NCBI GenBank assembly: GCA_018268855.1
Contig: JAFDVR010000016.1
Coordinates: forward strand, 124,001-188,000
Reading direction: 5' to 3'
DNA length: 64,000 bases
DNA from: Acidobacteriota bacterium
GTDB lineage: Bacteria; Acidobacteriota; Terriglobia; Terriglobales; Acidobacteriaceae
The notes under the pieces are model-generated. The model had not been told where the DNA came from and did no database searches. It worked only from the letters and a program-made list of their open reading frames with translations. The position numbers and the translations under genes were made by a program. Below are positions 38,662 to 46,863 of the stretch, piece by piece. Numbering within the stretch: the stretch's first letter is position 1; every line of letters starts with the position of its first letter.

Positions 38662-40172
38662 TATGGCTCCGAAGTGAAGGTGCCGAGCGGCAGCCCGGTC
38701 TTGTTGTAGTAGAAGGTGGTGACCCAGCCCCGCCATCCATAACGGACGTACATGGGCGCGGTAACTTCCGGTGAGGAGACGAGGACGGTGCCATCTTTTT
38801 GGACGGTGACCGCGGCCGGATGGAAGACCTTGTCCGCACCTGCGATTTCGAATCCACTCGCGGTGGCATCGCCTTTCTGCATGAGCGCATCGGCATGGGA
38901 GAGATGCACGCGCATCGCATTGCCATCAGCCGTGGCGTTTACAAAGGTGGGCGAGGCGCTCTCGATCTTTTCGCCGTATGCAATCTCACGTGCAGCCAGT
39001 GCGAGACGCGTGCCGACGGTCAATTTGTCTGGTGGATGAATGTTTTTCGCTTCGCCTGTATCGAGCGTGACGGCCATAGCCGTGTTCGGCAACGCGAGCG
39101 CACGGCGCTGTGCATCGCGCACGGTGGGCCACTTGTCATTGTCGAAATCGAAGCTGGGGAGTTGCACGAAGAGAAAAGGGAAGTCGCCTTCATTCCACTC
39201 TGCGCGCCAGTCTTGAATCATGGCTGGAAACGCGCGCCGATAATTGGAAGTGCGTGGCTCGGTCCGGTCGGCTTCACCCTGATACCAGAGAGCGCCTTTA
39301 ATGGTGTAGTGCGTAAACGGTGCGACCATGCCGTTATACAGCGAGCCGACGATCCAGGTATCTGCCACTGGACGCTCAGGCTTTGTTTCTTTGCCTGCGG
39401 CGGTCGCCTCGTATCGCCTCTGCTCGCGTAGCATGGCAGCCTTTGCCTGCGCCTCTGCGAGCCGCGATTGATCGAGCAAAACGTCCGTGAGTCCTGCTTT
39501 TGCGAGCGCTGCCGGGTTGGAAAAGGCCTGCGTAGGCATACCTCCCCAGGTGCTGTCGATCAGTCCAATGGGAACGTGTTCGTGCTGTTGAATGTCGCGT
39601 CCGAAGAAGTATGCAGCGGCAGAAAAGTCCTTTGCTGTCTCAGGTGTGCAGAGTGTCCATTCACCATTGGCGTCGTATTCGGGATAGGAAGATGTGCTGC
39701 GCTTCTGCAGAAAGAGGCGGATTTCCGGGTGCGTGGCTGCGGCGATCTCTTTTTCGCTGTCCTTGATGGGCAGTTGTGGCTTGCGGTTCATAAAGCCGCC
39801 GAGCGGCATTTCCATATTGGATTGGCCGGAGGCAAACCACACATCACCCACAAGGATGTCTGTGCGCTCGACCGGTTTAGCGGTGGCATCTCCGCTAACG
39901 GTGAGCGTGTACGGTCCACCAGCCTTCTCGGGCGCAAGCATCGTCTCCCACCAGCCGTATTTGTCGGTTGTGGCGTCGGCGGTCTGGTCGTGGAAGTGGA
40001 CAGTGACCTTTTCTCCTGGCTTGGCGAAGCCGAAGATGCGCACCGGCTGGTTGCGCTGCAATACGGCGTGATCGGAGAAGAGCCTGGCCAGCCGCACTTC
40101 CGCGGCGGCAGATTGGGACAAGCCCAGCAACATAGCGGCAAGCGCGCATGCACCTGCAAATTTCAAACGCAT
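38661..40172 (-). CDS. Sialate O-acetylesterase family protein (upstream copy)
   Basis: A 503-aa exported esterase with signal peptide MRLKFAGACALAAMLLGLSQ. It shares the layout of the next gene: LFSDHAVLQRNQPVRIFGF, ASGQSNMEMPLGG with catalytic Ser, ALWYQGEADRTEP, and NIHPPDKLTVGTRLALAA. The copies differ mainly in a loop after the Ser motif and around residues 230-270, where this one has a Lys/Glu-rich stretch. GAGGG precedes the ATG. It is the first gene of a two-gene operon and divergent from pyrB. Confidence 0.9.
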   Translation of the reverse strand: MRLKFAGACALAAMLLGLSQSAAAEVRLARLFSDHAVLQRNQPVRIFGFAKPGEKVTVHFHDQTADATTDKYGWWETMLAPEKAGGPYTLTVSGDATAKPVERTDILVGDVWFASGQSNMEMPLGGFMNRKPQLPIKDSEKEIAAATHPEIRLFLQKRSTSSYPEYDANGEWTLCTPETAKDFSAAAYFFGRDIQQHEHVPIGLIDSTWGGMPTQAFSNPAALAKAGLTDVLLDQSRLAEAQAKAAMLREQRRYEATAAGKETKPERPVADTWIVGSLYNGMVAPFTHYTIKGALWYQGEADRTEPRTSNYRRAFPAMIQDWRAEWNEGDFPFLFVQLPSFDFDNDKWPTVRDAQRRALALPNTAMAVTLDTGEAKNIHPPDKLTVGTRLALAAREIAYGEKIESASPTFVNATADGNAMRVHLSHADALMQKGDATASGFEIAGADKVFHPAAVTVQKDGTVLVSSPEVTAPMYVRYGWRGWVTTFYYNKTGLPLGTFTSEP

Positions 40173-40265
40173 CAGAAACCCTCGCAGAGGAATGCAAACA
40201 TCTTCGTCCTCACGCGCGCTCTGCGCAAGAAGCGGATGCGCTGTTATCCTCGTTGAGATACCTGC

Positions 40266-41249
40266 ATGCCTCTTCGCACCGCAAAACCGAAGACAGTTAA
40301 TACGATTGCAGCCGGTTCACTGCTGTCGATCAATGACCTTTCCCTTGACGAAATCTCCAGCCTTTTCTCACTGGCTACGCAACTTGAGGCGATGCCCCAT
40401 GTAAAACGTGTCAAACGTCTGGACGGGCACAAGATCGCGCTGCTTTTTTATGAATCGAGCACGCGCACGCGTACCAGCTTTGAGTTGGCGGCCAAGTCGC
40501 TGGGGGCGATGACGACGCTGGTTTCTGACAAAAGCTCGTCCATCGAAAAGGGTGAATCTCTGCACGATACCGGCGTAACCCTGCGCGCGCTTGGTGCGGA
40601 AGCCATTATTTTGCGTTCGAATTTGTCCGGTGCACCGTGGGTGCTGGCTCGCTCCACGCAGTTGCCGGTACTGAATGCGGGCGATGGCATGCACGAGCAT
40701 CCATCGCAGGCGCTGCTCGATCTCCGTACGATGCTGGTACGGCTGGGGCTGGCGAAAAAAGCACTCAATGAGAAGACGCTTCGTGGTGTCACCATCACCA
40801 TTACTGGCGATATTCTGCACTCGCGTGTTGCGCGTTCCAACGCCATGCTGCTGCCGCGTCTTGGGGCACGCGTGGTCCTTTGCGGGCCGGAGGCGCTCTT
40901 ACCGGAACAAGCGCTTGCGCTCTCACCCGGCGTCACGATTGAGCGTGACTTCAATCGCGCACTCTCGCAGGCAACAGTAGCGATGATGCTGCGCATTCAA
41001 CGGGAACGGCTGGTGGGTATGGAGATCGATGCGGCGCAGTACATCGACTGCTATCAACTGAACACCGAGCGCCTCGCGGCGTTTGCGCCCAAGGCGCTGG
41101 TGATGCACCCCGGACCAATGGTGCGCGGGATGGAGATTGATTCTGCTGTTGCCGATGGGCCACAGTCCGCGGTGCAGGAGCAGGTACATCATGGGCTTGT
41201 CGTGCGCATGGCGTTGCTCGATCGCGCCTTCAATGGGGGGCGTGCATGA
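40266..41249 (+). CDS. pyrB: Aspartate carbamoyltransferase catalytic subunit
   Basis: A 327-aa enzyme joining carbamoyl phosphate and aspartate in the second step of UMP synthesis. The carbamoyl-phosphate motif FYESSTRTRTSFE lies near residues 61-73, and NAGDGMHEHPSQALLDL near 137-153 provides the His/Gln contacts. The aspartate domain includes VMHPGPMVRGMEID near 279. It overlaps pyrC by 4 nt (ATGA), giving a coupled pyrBC operon. No PyrI regulatory subunit gene is present. The 93-bp upstream region shows no attenuator-like terminator. Confidence 0.97.
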   Translation: MPLRTAKPKTVNTIAAGSLLSINDLSLDEISSLFSLATQLEAMPHVKRVKRLDGHKIALLFYESSTRTRTSFELAAKSLGAMTTLVSDKSSSIEKGESLHDTGVTLRALGAEAIILRSNLSGAPWVLARSTQLPVLNAGDGMHEHPSQALLDLRTMLVRLGLAKKALNEKTLRGVTITITGDILHSRVARSNAMLLPRLGARVVLCGPEALLPEQALALSPGVTIERDFNRALSQATVAMMLRIQRERLVGMEIDAAQYIDCYQLNTERLAAFAPKALVMHPGPMVRGMEIDSAVADGPQSAVQEQVHHGLVVRMALLDRAFNGGRA

Positions 41250-42577
41250 AGACATTGCTCAAGAACGGCCGCCTCATTGATCCGGCATCGAAGACGGATG
41301 CGCTGCACGACATTCTTATCGACAATGGCATGGTTGCTGCTATCGAGAAGGCCAAATCGATCAAGATGGAGAAGGGAACGGAGGTCATTGATTGCGCGGG
41401 TCTCGTGGTTTCACCTGGATTTATCGACCTGCACGTCCATCTGCGCGAGCCTGGCCAGACGCATAAAGAGACGATCCGCACGGGAACGATGGCCGCCGCA
41501 GCAGGCGGATTCACAACCGTCTGCGCGATGCCGAACACCACGCCGGTGAACGATTCGACGGAAATTACAGAGTGGATGCAGCATGCGGACCGGGGCGCGA
41601 GCGTGCATGTGCTCCCAGTTCCATCTGCGACTGTGTGCAGCATGGGCGAGAAACTCACCGATTATGCCGCACTTAAGCGTGCTGGTGCTGTTGCTGTTTC
41701 CGATGACGGTAAGCCGATCCTCGGCGACAGCATTATGCGTGCTGCACTGGTGCTGGCCGCAAAAAACAACCTGCCCGTTTCACAGCATGCGGAAGACACA
41801 CGCCTCACCGGAGGCTGTTCCATGCATGCGGGCGATGTTTCTTTCCGGTTAGGTTTGCGCGGTATGACAGTCGAAGCGGAGTCCTCCATCGTGGAGCGCG
41901 ACATTCGTCTCTGCGAAGAAATTGAGAGGAAAGAAAAACTTCGTCCGCATTTGCACGTGCAGCATGTCTCTACTGAACGCGCACTCGATGCGATTCGTGC
42001 AGCGAAAAAGCGTGGCCTACATCTGACATGCGAGGTGGCGCCGCACCACTTCGCGTTGACGGATGAAGCGATTGCAGAGAGTGGGGCCGGACACAATACG
42101 CAGGGCGCCTACGACAGCCGGTTCAAGATGAATCCTCCACTGCGTACTGAGAGCGATCGTCAGGCGTGCATCGCCGGTTTGCTCGACGGTACGGTGGACT
42201 GCATTGCGACCGATCATGCGCCGCATGCGCACCACGAGAAGAACGTGGAATTCGAGCGCGCGCCCAATGGGATTACCGGCCTCGAGACGGCCCTCGGGCT
42301 TGCGCTTCGTATCCTCCATATGCAGCACGGAATGTCTCTGATGGATACGCTCCGTCTGCTCACCAGTGGCCCATCGCAGGTATTCTCTCTCGCAGGGACA
42401 GGACGATGCGCTATTGGACAGGCCGCTGACCTGACACTCTTCGAACCTGCAACGGTCTATCCATACAACGCGAACACATCGTTTTCCAAGTCGCGGAATA
42501 CACCCTTCCACGATATAGCGATGCAGGGACGCATCCGCCGCACTCTTGTACGCGGCAAATCCGTTTTCAACATGTGA
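41246..42577 (+). CDS. pyrC: Dihydroorotase
   Basis: A 443-aa class I-type dihydroorotase, an amidohydrolase closing carbamoyl aspartate to dihydroorotate. The metal-binding motif DLHVHLREPGQTHKET lies near residues 58-73, with further ligands in QHAEDTRLTGG, HLHVQHVS and ATDHAPHAHHEKNVEF near residue 310. The latter segment is the conserved DHAPH signature. It forms an operon with pyrB through a 4-nt start/stop overlap and ends a two-gene transcription unit. Confidence 0.97.
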   Translation: MKTLLKNGRLIDPASKTDALHDILIDNGMVAAIEKAKSIKMEKGTEVIDCAGLVVSPGFIDLHVHLREPGQTHKETIRTGTMAAAAGGFTTVCAMPNTTPVNDSTEITEWMQHADRGASVHVLPVPSATVCSMGEKLTDYAALKRAGAVAVSDDGKPILGDSIMRAALVLAAKNNLPVSQHAEDTRLTGGCSMHAGDVSFRLGLRGMTVEAESSIVERDIRLCEEIERKEKLRPHLHVQHVSTERALDAIRAAKKRGLHLTCEVAPHHFALTDEAIAESGAGHNTQGAYDSRFKMNPPLRTESDRQACIAGLLDGTVDCIATDHAPHAHHEKNVEFERAPNGITGLETALGLALRILHMQHGMSLMDTLRLLTSGPSQVFSLAGTGRCAIGQAADLTLFEPATVYPYNANTSFSKSRNTPFHDIAMQGRIRRTLVRGKSVFNM

Positions 42578-42740
42578 ACGGAAGGTTGCTGGCAGAAAAC
42601 AATATTTTTCCCATAAGCAGCATCATCTCGCGCCAAAATATTTGTTGTGTGAGCATCGCTTCGTTCTTTCCCACGCATCAGAGCCGTTTGTAGAACGATC
42701 AGTTCGTCTCCTTAGCGTAACAGGAGAAAGGACAACAATA

Positions 42741-43646
42741 GTGCGCACACACACGATGCAACACCGGTTCTCTTCAATCTCTTTGGCCGAACGTATTTCG
42801 TTTGCACTGGCTCTACTCGTGCTTGCCGTACTTGCTGTTGCGGGTTGCAAGTCCAAAGAAGAGAAGATGCAGGAGCAGGCCATTGAAACGGCCAAGCAAC
42901 AGGCCGTCGCTACCGGACAGCCGCAGCAGGTTACCTCGGTGGACAAGAAAGGCAACACCATTGTCAGCGTGGTCCGGCCTCCGGCACAGGGCCAAACCGA
43001 GCCGGTTGTGACTACAACCGTCACAAAGACCACCACCACAACTACGGGCGATCCCAATGCTCCTGCTGCTAACAACAATGCATCCGCGGCTGCACCGCAA
43101 CCGCAGGAGCCGGTGATTCAGCCGCTCGATGTAAAGATTCCTGAAGGCACTACGTTGCCTATCCGCATCAATCAAACTATCCGCGTAAAAGATGCCATGG
43201 CAGGCGATACGTTTTCCGGCACATTTGCCGAGGCGCTGCATGATGACAATGGGCACGTTCTTGTTCCACGCGGAACTCCCGTTTCAGGTGTAATCAGCGC
43301 GGCCCATAAACGCGGACACTTCAAGGGGCACTCGTATTTGTCGCTGCGTCTCACAAACATGACGCTCGATGGGCAGAACTACCGCCTTTCCACCGGACGC
43401 ATGACAGAAACGAAAAAGGGCAAGGGCAAACGCACAGCAGGCTGGATTGGCGGAGCCTCCGGTGTGGGCATGCTGATCGGTGGCATTGCATCGGGCGGAG
43501 TGGGCCTGCTCGCCGGCGGTCTCGCGGGCGGCGGAGCAGGAACGCTCATCGCCGGCGCAACGGGCAATCACGACATCACCATCCCAGCGGAAACCGTTGT
43601 GCGTTTTCGCCTTACGGAGCCTCTCTCTGTCGTTCCTCCTCAGTAA
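42741..43646 (+). CDS. Glycine-zipper lipoprotein of unknown function
   Basis: A 301-aa predicted lipoprotein. A hydrophobic stretch SFALALLVLAVLAVAGC ends in a lipobox with Cys at residue 36. A Lys/Glu/Gln-rich and then Thr/Ala/Asn-rich linker leads to a beta-rich domain (TTLPIRINQTIRVKDAMAGD near residue 137) and a glycine-zipper tail (GIASGGVGLLAGGLAGGGAG near residue 255). It probably sits in the outer membrane or periplasm. The start is the GTG at 42741 with AAAGGA at 8-nt spacing; an ATG five codons later is an alternative. Function unknown. Confidence 0.75.
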   Translation: MRTHTMQHRFSSISLAERISFALALLVLAVLAVAGCKSKEEKMQEQAIETAKQQAVATGQPQQVTSVDKKGNTIVSVVRPPAQGQTEPVVTTTVTKTTTTTTGDPNAPAANNNASAAAPQPQEPVIQPLDVKIPEGTTLPIRINQTIRVKDAMAGDTFSGTFAEALHDDNGHVLVPRGTPVSGVISAAHKRGHFKGHSYLSLRLTNMTLDGQNYRLSTGRMTETKKGKGKRTAGWIGGASGVGMLIGGIASGGVGLLAGGLAGGGAGTLIAGATGNHDITIPAETVVRFRLTEPLSVVPPQ

Positions 43647-43674
43647 ATAGAAAGAACATTCCTTTGGGATAGAA

Positions 43675-43703
43675 GGGCAGCCGTGAGGCTGCCCAATTTT
43701 TAT
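43675..43703 (+). terminator. Rho-independent terminator between lipoprotein and hicA genes
   Basis: GGGCAGCC (43675-43682) pairs with GGCTGCCC (43687-43694), loop GTGA, then AATTTTTATTT. It ends the lipoprotein transcript and lies at the end of the convergent hicA gene. Confidence 0.88.
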
Positions 43704-43949
43704 TTACAAGCGTATTTGCTTCAGCAGTTCTTCGCGTGTCCATCCCCGAGCATCTGCAACTTCGGCAAGCAATGCGCCCAGCGTTCCTGTCTTGAGAGGA
43801 ACATGTGCGGGAATGGTGATGTGATGTTCCACACCACCCTGAAGACTGGTTAGCCGCATATGGCTGCCGCTCTGCCGGGTCACTGTATATCCGAGGATAC
43901 GAAGCGCAGAAGCGAGCTGCTTTCCGCTGATATCGCGCGGCAGTTTCAA
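43704..43949 (-). CDS. HicA-like mRNA interferase toxin
   Basis: An 81-aa protein with the HicA double-stranded-RNA-binding-like fold: ISGKQLASALRILGYTVTRQ, then SGSHMRL with the expected catalytic His30, and HHITIPAHVPLKTGTLGALL. HicA toxins cleave mRNA. The start overlaps the stop of the upstream HicB-like gene in ATGA, so the antitoxin is encoded first, the reverse of the usual hicAB order. It ends a minus-strand operon that includes miaA. Confidence 0.82.
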   Translation of the reverse strand: MKLPRDISGKQLASALRILGYTVTRQSGSHMRLTSLQGGVEHHITIPAHVPLKTGTLGALLAEVADARGWTREELLKQIRL

Positions 43950-44158
43950 ACTGCGAAGACCTCATCGTGTACAAGGTGCAGCCGGACCACGGCCGGCGCC
44001 TGCCCTTCGTCGAAATGGCAAAGCACTGCGTCCCGAACGGCCGACCTCAACTCGTTCATGGTTTCGGCTTGCGTGAAAATAGAGGCACCGAGCGCACGGG
44101 CCTCGAATCCGCCTTCAGCACTCTCTTCTACTTCGAAGATGATTTCGCTGCTCGCCAT
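43946..44158 (-). CDS. Short HicB-like antitoxin
   Basis: A 70-aa protein with the partial RNase-H-like fold of HicB: IIFEVEESAEGGFEARALGA followed by SIFTQAETMNELRSAVRDAV. There is no room for a DNA-binding domain, so it likely neutralises HicA by contact without repressing its own promoter. It is often misnamed 2-oxoisovalerate dehydrogenase in databases. It lies 10 nt after miaA and overlaps hicA by 4 nt. Confidence 0.75.
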   Translation of the reverse strand: MASSEIIFEVEESAEGGFEARALGASIFTQAETMNELRSAVRDAVLCHFDEGQAPAVVRLHLVHDEVFAV

Positions 44159-44168
44159 GTTGTTTATC

Positions 44169-45092
44169 TTACCCGCATACTTTCACCAGAGTAAGTGCCG
44201 TCTGCGTGGATTGGCTGCCAAAGGCTTCGATCCACTGCATCGCCGCATCGCGCCGGAACCATGTAAGCTGCCGCTTCGCATAATTCCGATGGCCCTGTGC
44301 TACGGCAGCAAGCGCTTCTTCGCGTGGCATGGTCCCTTCGATCTCTGCCATCGCCTGTGCGTATCCGAGTGAGGTGAGGGCCCGGCAGTCGCGGTCGTAT
44401 TTTGCGATGAGAGTGCGCGTCTCTTCCACCAGTCCATCCGCAAACATCTGCGCGGCGCGGGCGTTCAGGCGGTCGTAGAGTGCGGCGCGAGGCGGATTGA
44501 GACCAATCCTGGCAATGCGGAATCCGGTGAGCGGTTCAGGTTTTTGATGCTGCCATGCTTCGCTCATCGGCTTCTTTTCCAGTAGGCAGACCTCGATCGC
44601 GCGAATCAGCTTGGGTATGTCGTTGGTGTGGATACTGGCGGCAGCGGGCGCATCGAGCCGTTGCAAAATGCGATAGAGATGGGCCGAGCCGAACCTTTCG
44701 ACACTTCGTCGTAGACGTGCGCGTATCGTTTCATCGCGGCGGGCAACAGGGCTAAGGCCCTCCAGCACAGCCCGCAAATAGAGGCCGGTCCCTCCAGCCA
44801 TAATGGGGACACGTCCGCGCGCGGCAATCTCCGCGATGGCTGCACGAGCATCGCGAGCGTACTGTCCGGCGGTGTACTCCACGGAAGGATCGACCACATC
44901 AATCAGATAATGCGGCACGCGCGCACGCTCCTCGTGCGATGGCTTGGCCGTGCCGATCTCCATCTCGCGATAGACGGCCACGGAGTCACAGGAAACAATC
45001 TCGCCGCCGAGATGTTCGGCCAGCTCGATAGACAATGCGGTTTTGCCGCTGCCGGTTGGCCCGGCAATCACGATCAGCAGAGGCTCGTTCAC
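44169..45092 (-). CDS. miaA: tRNA dimethylallyltransferase MiaA
   Basis: A 307-aa enzyme that adds an isopentenyl group to A37 of tRNAs reading UNN codons. The Walker A motif GPTGSGKT is at residues 11-18, followed by IVSCDSVAVYREMEIGTAKP and VPHYLIDVV; TSLGYAQAMAEI and YAKRQLTWFRRD near the C-terminus are conserved. The GTG at 45092 is chosen because it shares bases with the stop of a 45-aa gene (GTGA) and has GGAGG five nt upstream; the ATG at 45107 is the alternative. hicB-like and hicA-like genes follow in the same operon. Confidence 0.95.
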   Translation of the reverse strand: MNEPLLIVIAGPTGSGKTALSIELAEHLGGEIVSCDSVAVYREMEIGTAKPSHEERARVPHYLIDVVDPSVEYTAGQYARDARAAIAEIAARGRVPIMAGGTGLYLRAVLEGLSPVARRDETIRARLRRSVERFGSAHLYRILQRLDAPAAASIHTNDIPKLIRAIEVCLLEKKPMSEAWQHQKPEPLTGFRIARIGLNPPRAALYDRLNARAAQMFADGLVEETRTLIAKYDRDCRALTSLGYAQAMAEIEGTMPREEALAAVAQGHRNYAKRQLTWFRRDAAMQWIEAFGSQSTQTALTLVKVCG

Positions 45093-45226
45093 CACAACCT
45101 CCACCATCCTGGAAGAAAGACATTGCGCACACCGGCGTGAAGGAGCGTAGCTACCAGAACAATCAGAGCAAGCAGCAACAGCCCGCGCACCTGTCGTTTG
45201 CGCTCTGCTGCATCGCGTTCGTTCAT
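45089..45226 (-). CDS. 45-aa single-span membrane peptide between tonB-like and miaA genes
   Basis: A 45-residue ORF: a charged N-terminus MNERDAAERKRQVRG, one hydrophobic helix of about 16 residues (LLLLALIVLVATLLHA) and a Trp-rich end FLPGWWRLW. It is too short for ordinary ORF cut-offs. The ATG at 45226 overlaps the tonB-like stop (ATGA) and its stop overlaps the miaA GTG (GTGA), so both ends show translational coupling. That pattern is the main evidence that it is real. The topology suggests an inner-membrane peptide; function unknown. Confidence 0.7.
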   Translation of the reverse strand: MNERDAAERKRQVRGLLLLALIVLVATLLHAGVRNVFLPGWWRLW

Positions 45227-46236
45227 CGCACGTCCATGTCCTTGTTCACGCGGAATTCAATGCGCAGAACCAGGTTCGGTCCTCTGAACTCGGGCGGAAG
45301 CGGTTGTGCCTGCCCAAGACTAGTGATTGCGCCCCAGGCAGATCTATCGATGGCAACATCCCCAGACCGCATATCGAGATTCATGGCTGCAATGCTGCCA
45401 TCGCGGTTGATCGTGAAGCGTATGTCCGTGATGCCTTGCTTCAGAATAGGTGGCTTGCACTCTTCCGGAATCAGCGGGTCCCAGTTGCGCTTGATGTCGT
45501 GGAGCAGCCGTTGTAGATATTTGCCAAAATCCACGCCCTGCGTGTCTGACAAGATCTGCGTGCCCATCTTTTGCGAACCATTTTTTGTAGGCGCATTGCC
45601 GTAGTCGCCATACTGCGTAGTTGCGCCTCCGCGAGCATCGCGCGCGGCCTGACGTATCTGCTCGCCTGCGCTCATACCGGTATTGAAGTTAGGCCGTGTG
45701 GCTTGTTGCGGAGAAGGCCGCGGAGTGTCGATAAGCGGCGCCTGTTGAGGACGCTGTTGCGGCGGCGGTGGAGGCTGCGTATGCGCCTGCTGCTGAGGCT
45801 GTTGCTGTGGCTGAGGAGCAGCCTGTTGCGGCGCGGGCGCAGAGCGTTCTCCCGGGGCAGGTTGCGGAGGTGTAGGCGCAGGCTGCGGACTTTGACCGGC
45901 CTGGTCGCGTTCAGCTATCTGCGGTGCGGGCTTGGTGCGTGGAATCTTTTTCACCATGTCAGGCGGCAGGTTGAGCATGGTGAACTGCTTTTGTTCTTCA
46001 GGACGAATTTCGGTAATCACGTGCGGCTGCTTCCATAAATAGTGCGGCCCGTAGCGCAGCACCAGCAAAAGCACAAGCCAAACAATAATGGAGAGATAGA
46101 CAGATTCGCGGAAGCGAGCACGGGCGCGGTCGTCATCCACCTCGTCCAGCAGATGAATCAACTCATGGTGCTCCATCTCACGGTAACGCGAGGAGCGGGG
46201 TTGCTGCTGTTCTTCAGTCGGTGGAGTGGTAGACAT
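45223..46236 (-). CDS. TonB/TolA-like energy-transducer protein
   Basis: A 337-aa protein with a cytoplasmic N-terminus of about 45 residues, a membrane helix (SVYLSIIVWLVLLLVLRYG, near residues 45-63), a long Pro/Gln-rich periplasmic spacer and a C-terminal TonB-type domain near residues 240-337 with DIRFTINRDGSIAAMNL and FRGPNLVLRIEFRVN. Such proteins couple the proton-motive force to outer-membrane receptors such as the one at 18.6-22.2 kb, or act in the Tol system. ExbB/ExbD genes are not seen here. No Shine-Dalgarno sequence is evident before the ATG. It heads a coupled operon with the 45-aa peptide, miaA, hicB-like and hicA-like genes. Confidence 0.78.
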   Translation of the reverse strand: MSTTPPTEEQQQPRSSRYREMEHHELIHLLDEVDDDRARARFRESVYLSIIVWLVLLLVLRYGPHYLWKQPHVITEIRPEEQKQFTMLNLPPDMVKKIPRTKPAPQIAERDQAGQSPQPAPTPPQPAPGERSAPAPQQAAPQPQQQPQQQAHTQPPPPPQQRPQQAPLIDTPRPSPQQATRPNFNTGMSAGEQIRQAARDARGGATTQYGDYGNAPTKNGSQKMGTQILSDTQGVDFGKYLQRLLHDIKRNWDPLIPEECKPPILKQGITDIRFTINRDGSIAAMNLDMRSGDVAIDRSAWGAITSLGQAQPLPPEFRGPNLVLRIEFRVNKDMDVR

Positions 46237-46332
46237 CTGCGAGGTATGGACGCTGCCCGTAGTCGATTCGTTTCGGCACGTCTCTTCATTCTCTCAAATA
46301 AAGACAAATCAGGTGCTGGAACTGCTGAGCAC

Positions 46333-46338
46333 TAAAAT
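46333..46338 (+). promoter_or_regulatory. Putative -10 element of mogA (leaderless)
   Basis: TAAAAT ends 6 nt before the ATG at 46345; no ribosome-binding site is present. Confidence 0.45.
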
Positions 46339-46344
46339 CTCTTT

Positions 46345-46863
46345 ATGCCTAAACACACGGCGGCCATTCTGACCATCTCCGACCGCTGCTTTGCGGGCAC
46401 GCAGGCAGACCTCTCCGGCCCTGCGCTGGAACGGTCTCTGCATGAAAGCGGATTTCTGCTCGTGGACCGTGCGATTGTGCCGGATGAAGTAGCCGCCATT
46501 GTGGATGGGCTCCGGACGCTGGCAGAGGAAGCGGCCTTGATTGTTACGACAGGCGGGACAGGGTTGGCTCCGCGCGATGTCACTCCCGAAGCGACGGCGC
46601 AGATCTGTACACGCTTTGTCCCTGGATTGAGCGAGAAGATGCGCCGCGATGGAGAGGCGCAAACCCCGCTGGCAGCGCTGTCGCGAGGACTGTGCGGCAC
46701 GTTTACGGCGCAGCGTGGTTCGGCGCTGATTATCAATCTGCCGGGCAGTCCTGCGGGAGCGGTGGCGTCGCTTGAGAGCATCCTTGGCCTGTTGCCGCAT
46801 GCATTGGACCTGCTGGCTGGAGAAACCGCGCATGCGAACCCGATAGAATCGGAAGAAGCGTGA
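46345..46863 (+). CDS. mogA: Molybdopterin adenylyltransferase MogA/MoaB family
   Basis: A 172-aa MPT-binding-fold protein. ISDRCFAGTQADLSGPAL near residues 11-28, TTGGTGLAPRDVTPEA near 68-83 and INLPGSPAGAV near 131-141 are the nucleotide and molybdopterin contacts. MogA adenylates molybdopterin before molybdenum insertion; MoaB paralogues share the fold, so the split is not certain. The stop overlaps the GTG start of the next gene (GTGA). Confidence 0.92.
   Translation: MPKHTAAILTISDRCFAGTQADLSGPALERSLHESGFLLVDRAIVPDEVAAIVDGLRTLAEEAALIVTTGGTGLAPRDVTPEATAQICTRFVPGLSEKMRRDGEAQTPLAALSRGLCGTFTAQRGSALIINLPGSPAGAVASLESILGLLPHALDLLAGETAHANPIESEEA

Noticed and set aside
40173..40265. Possible PyrR attenuator before pyrB
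   Set aside because: No stem followed by a T-tract and no competing antiterminator were found.
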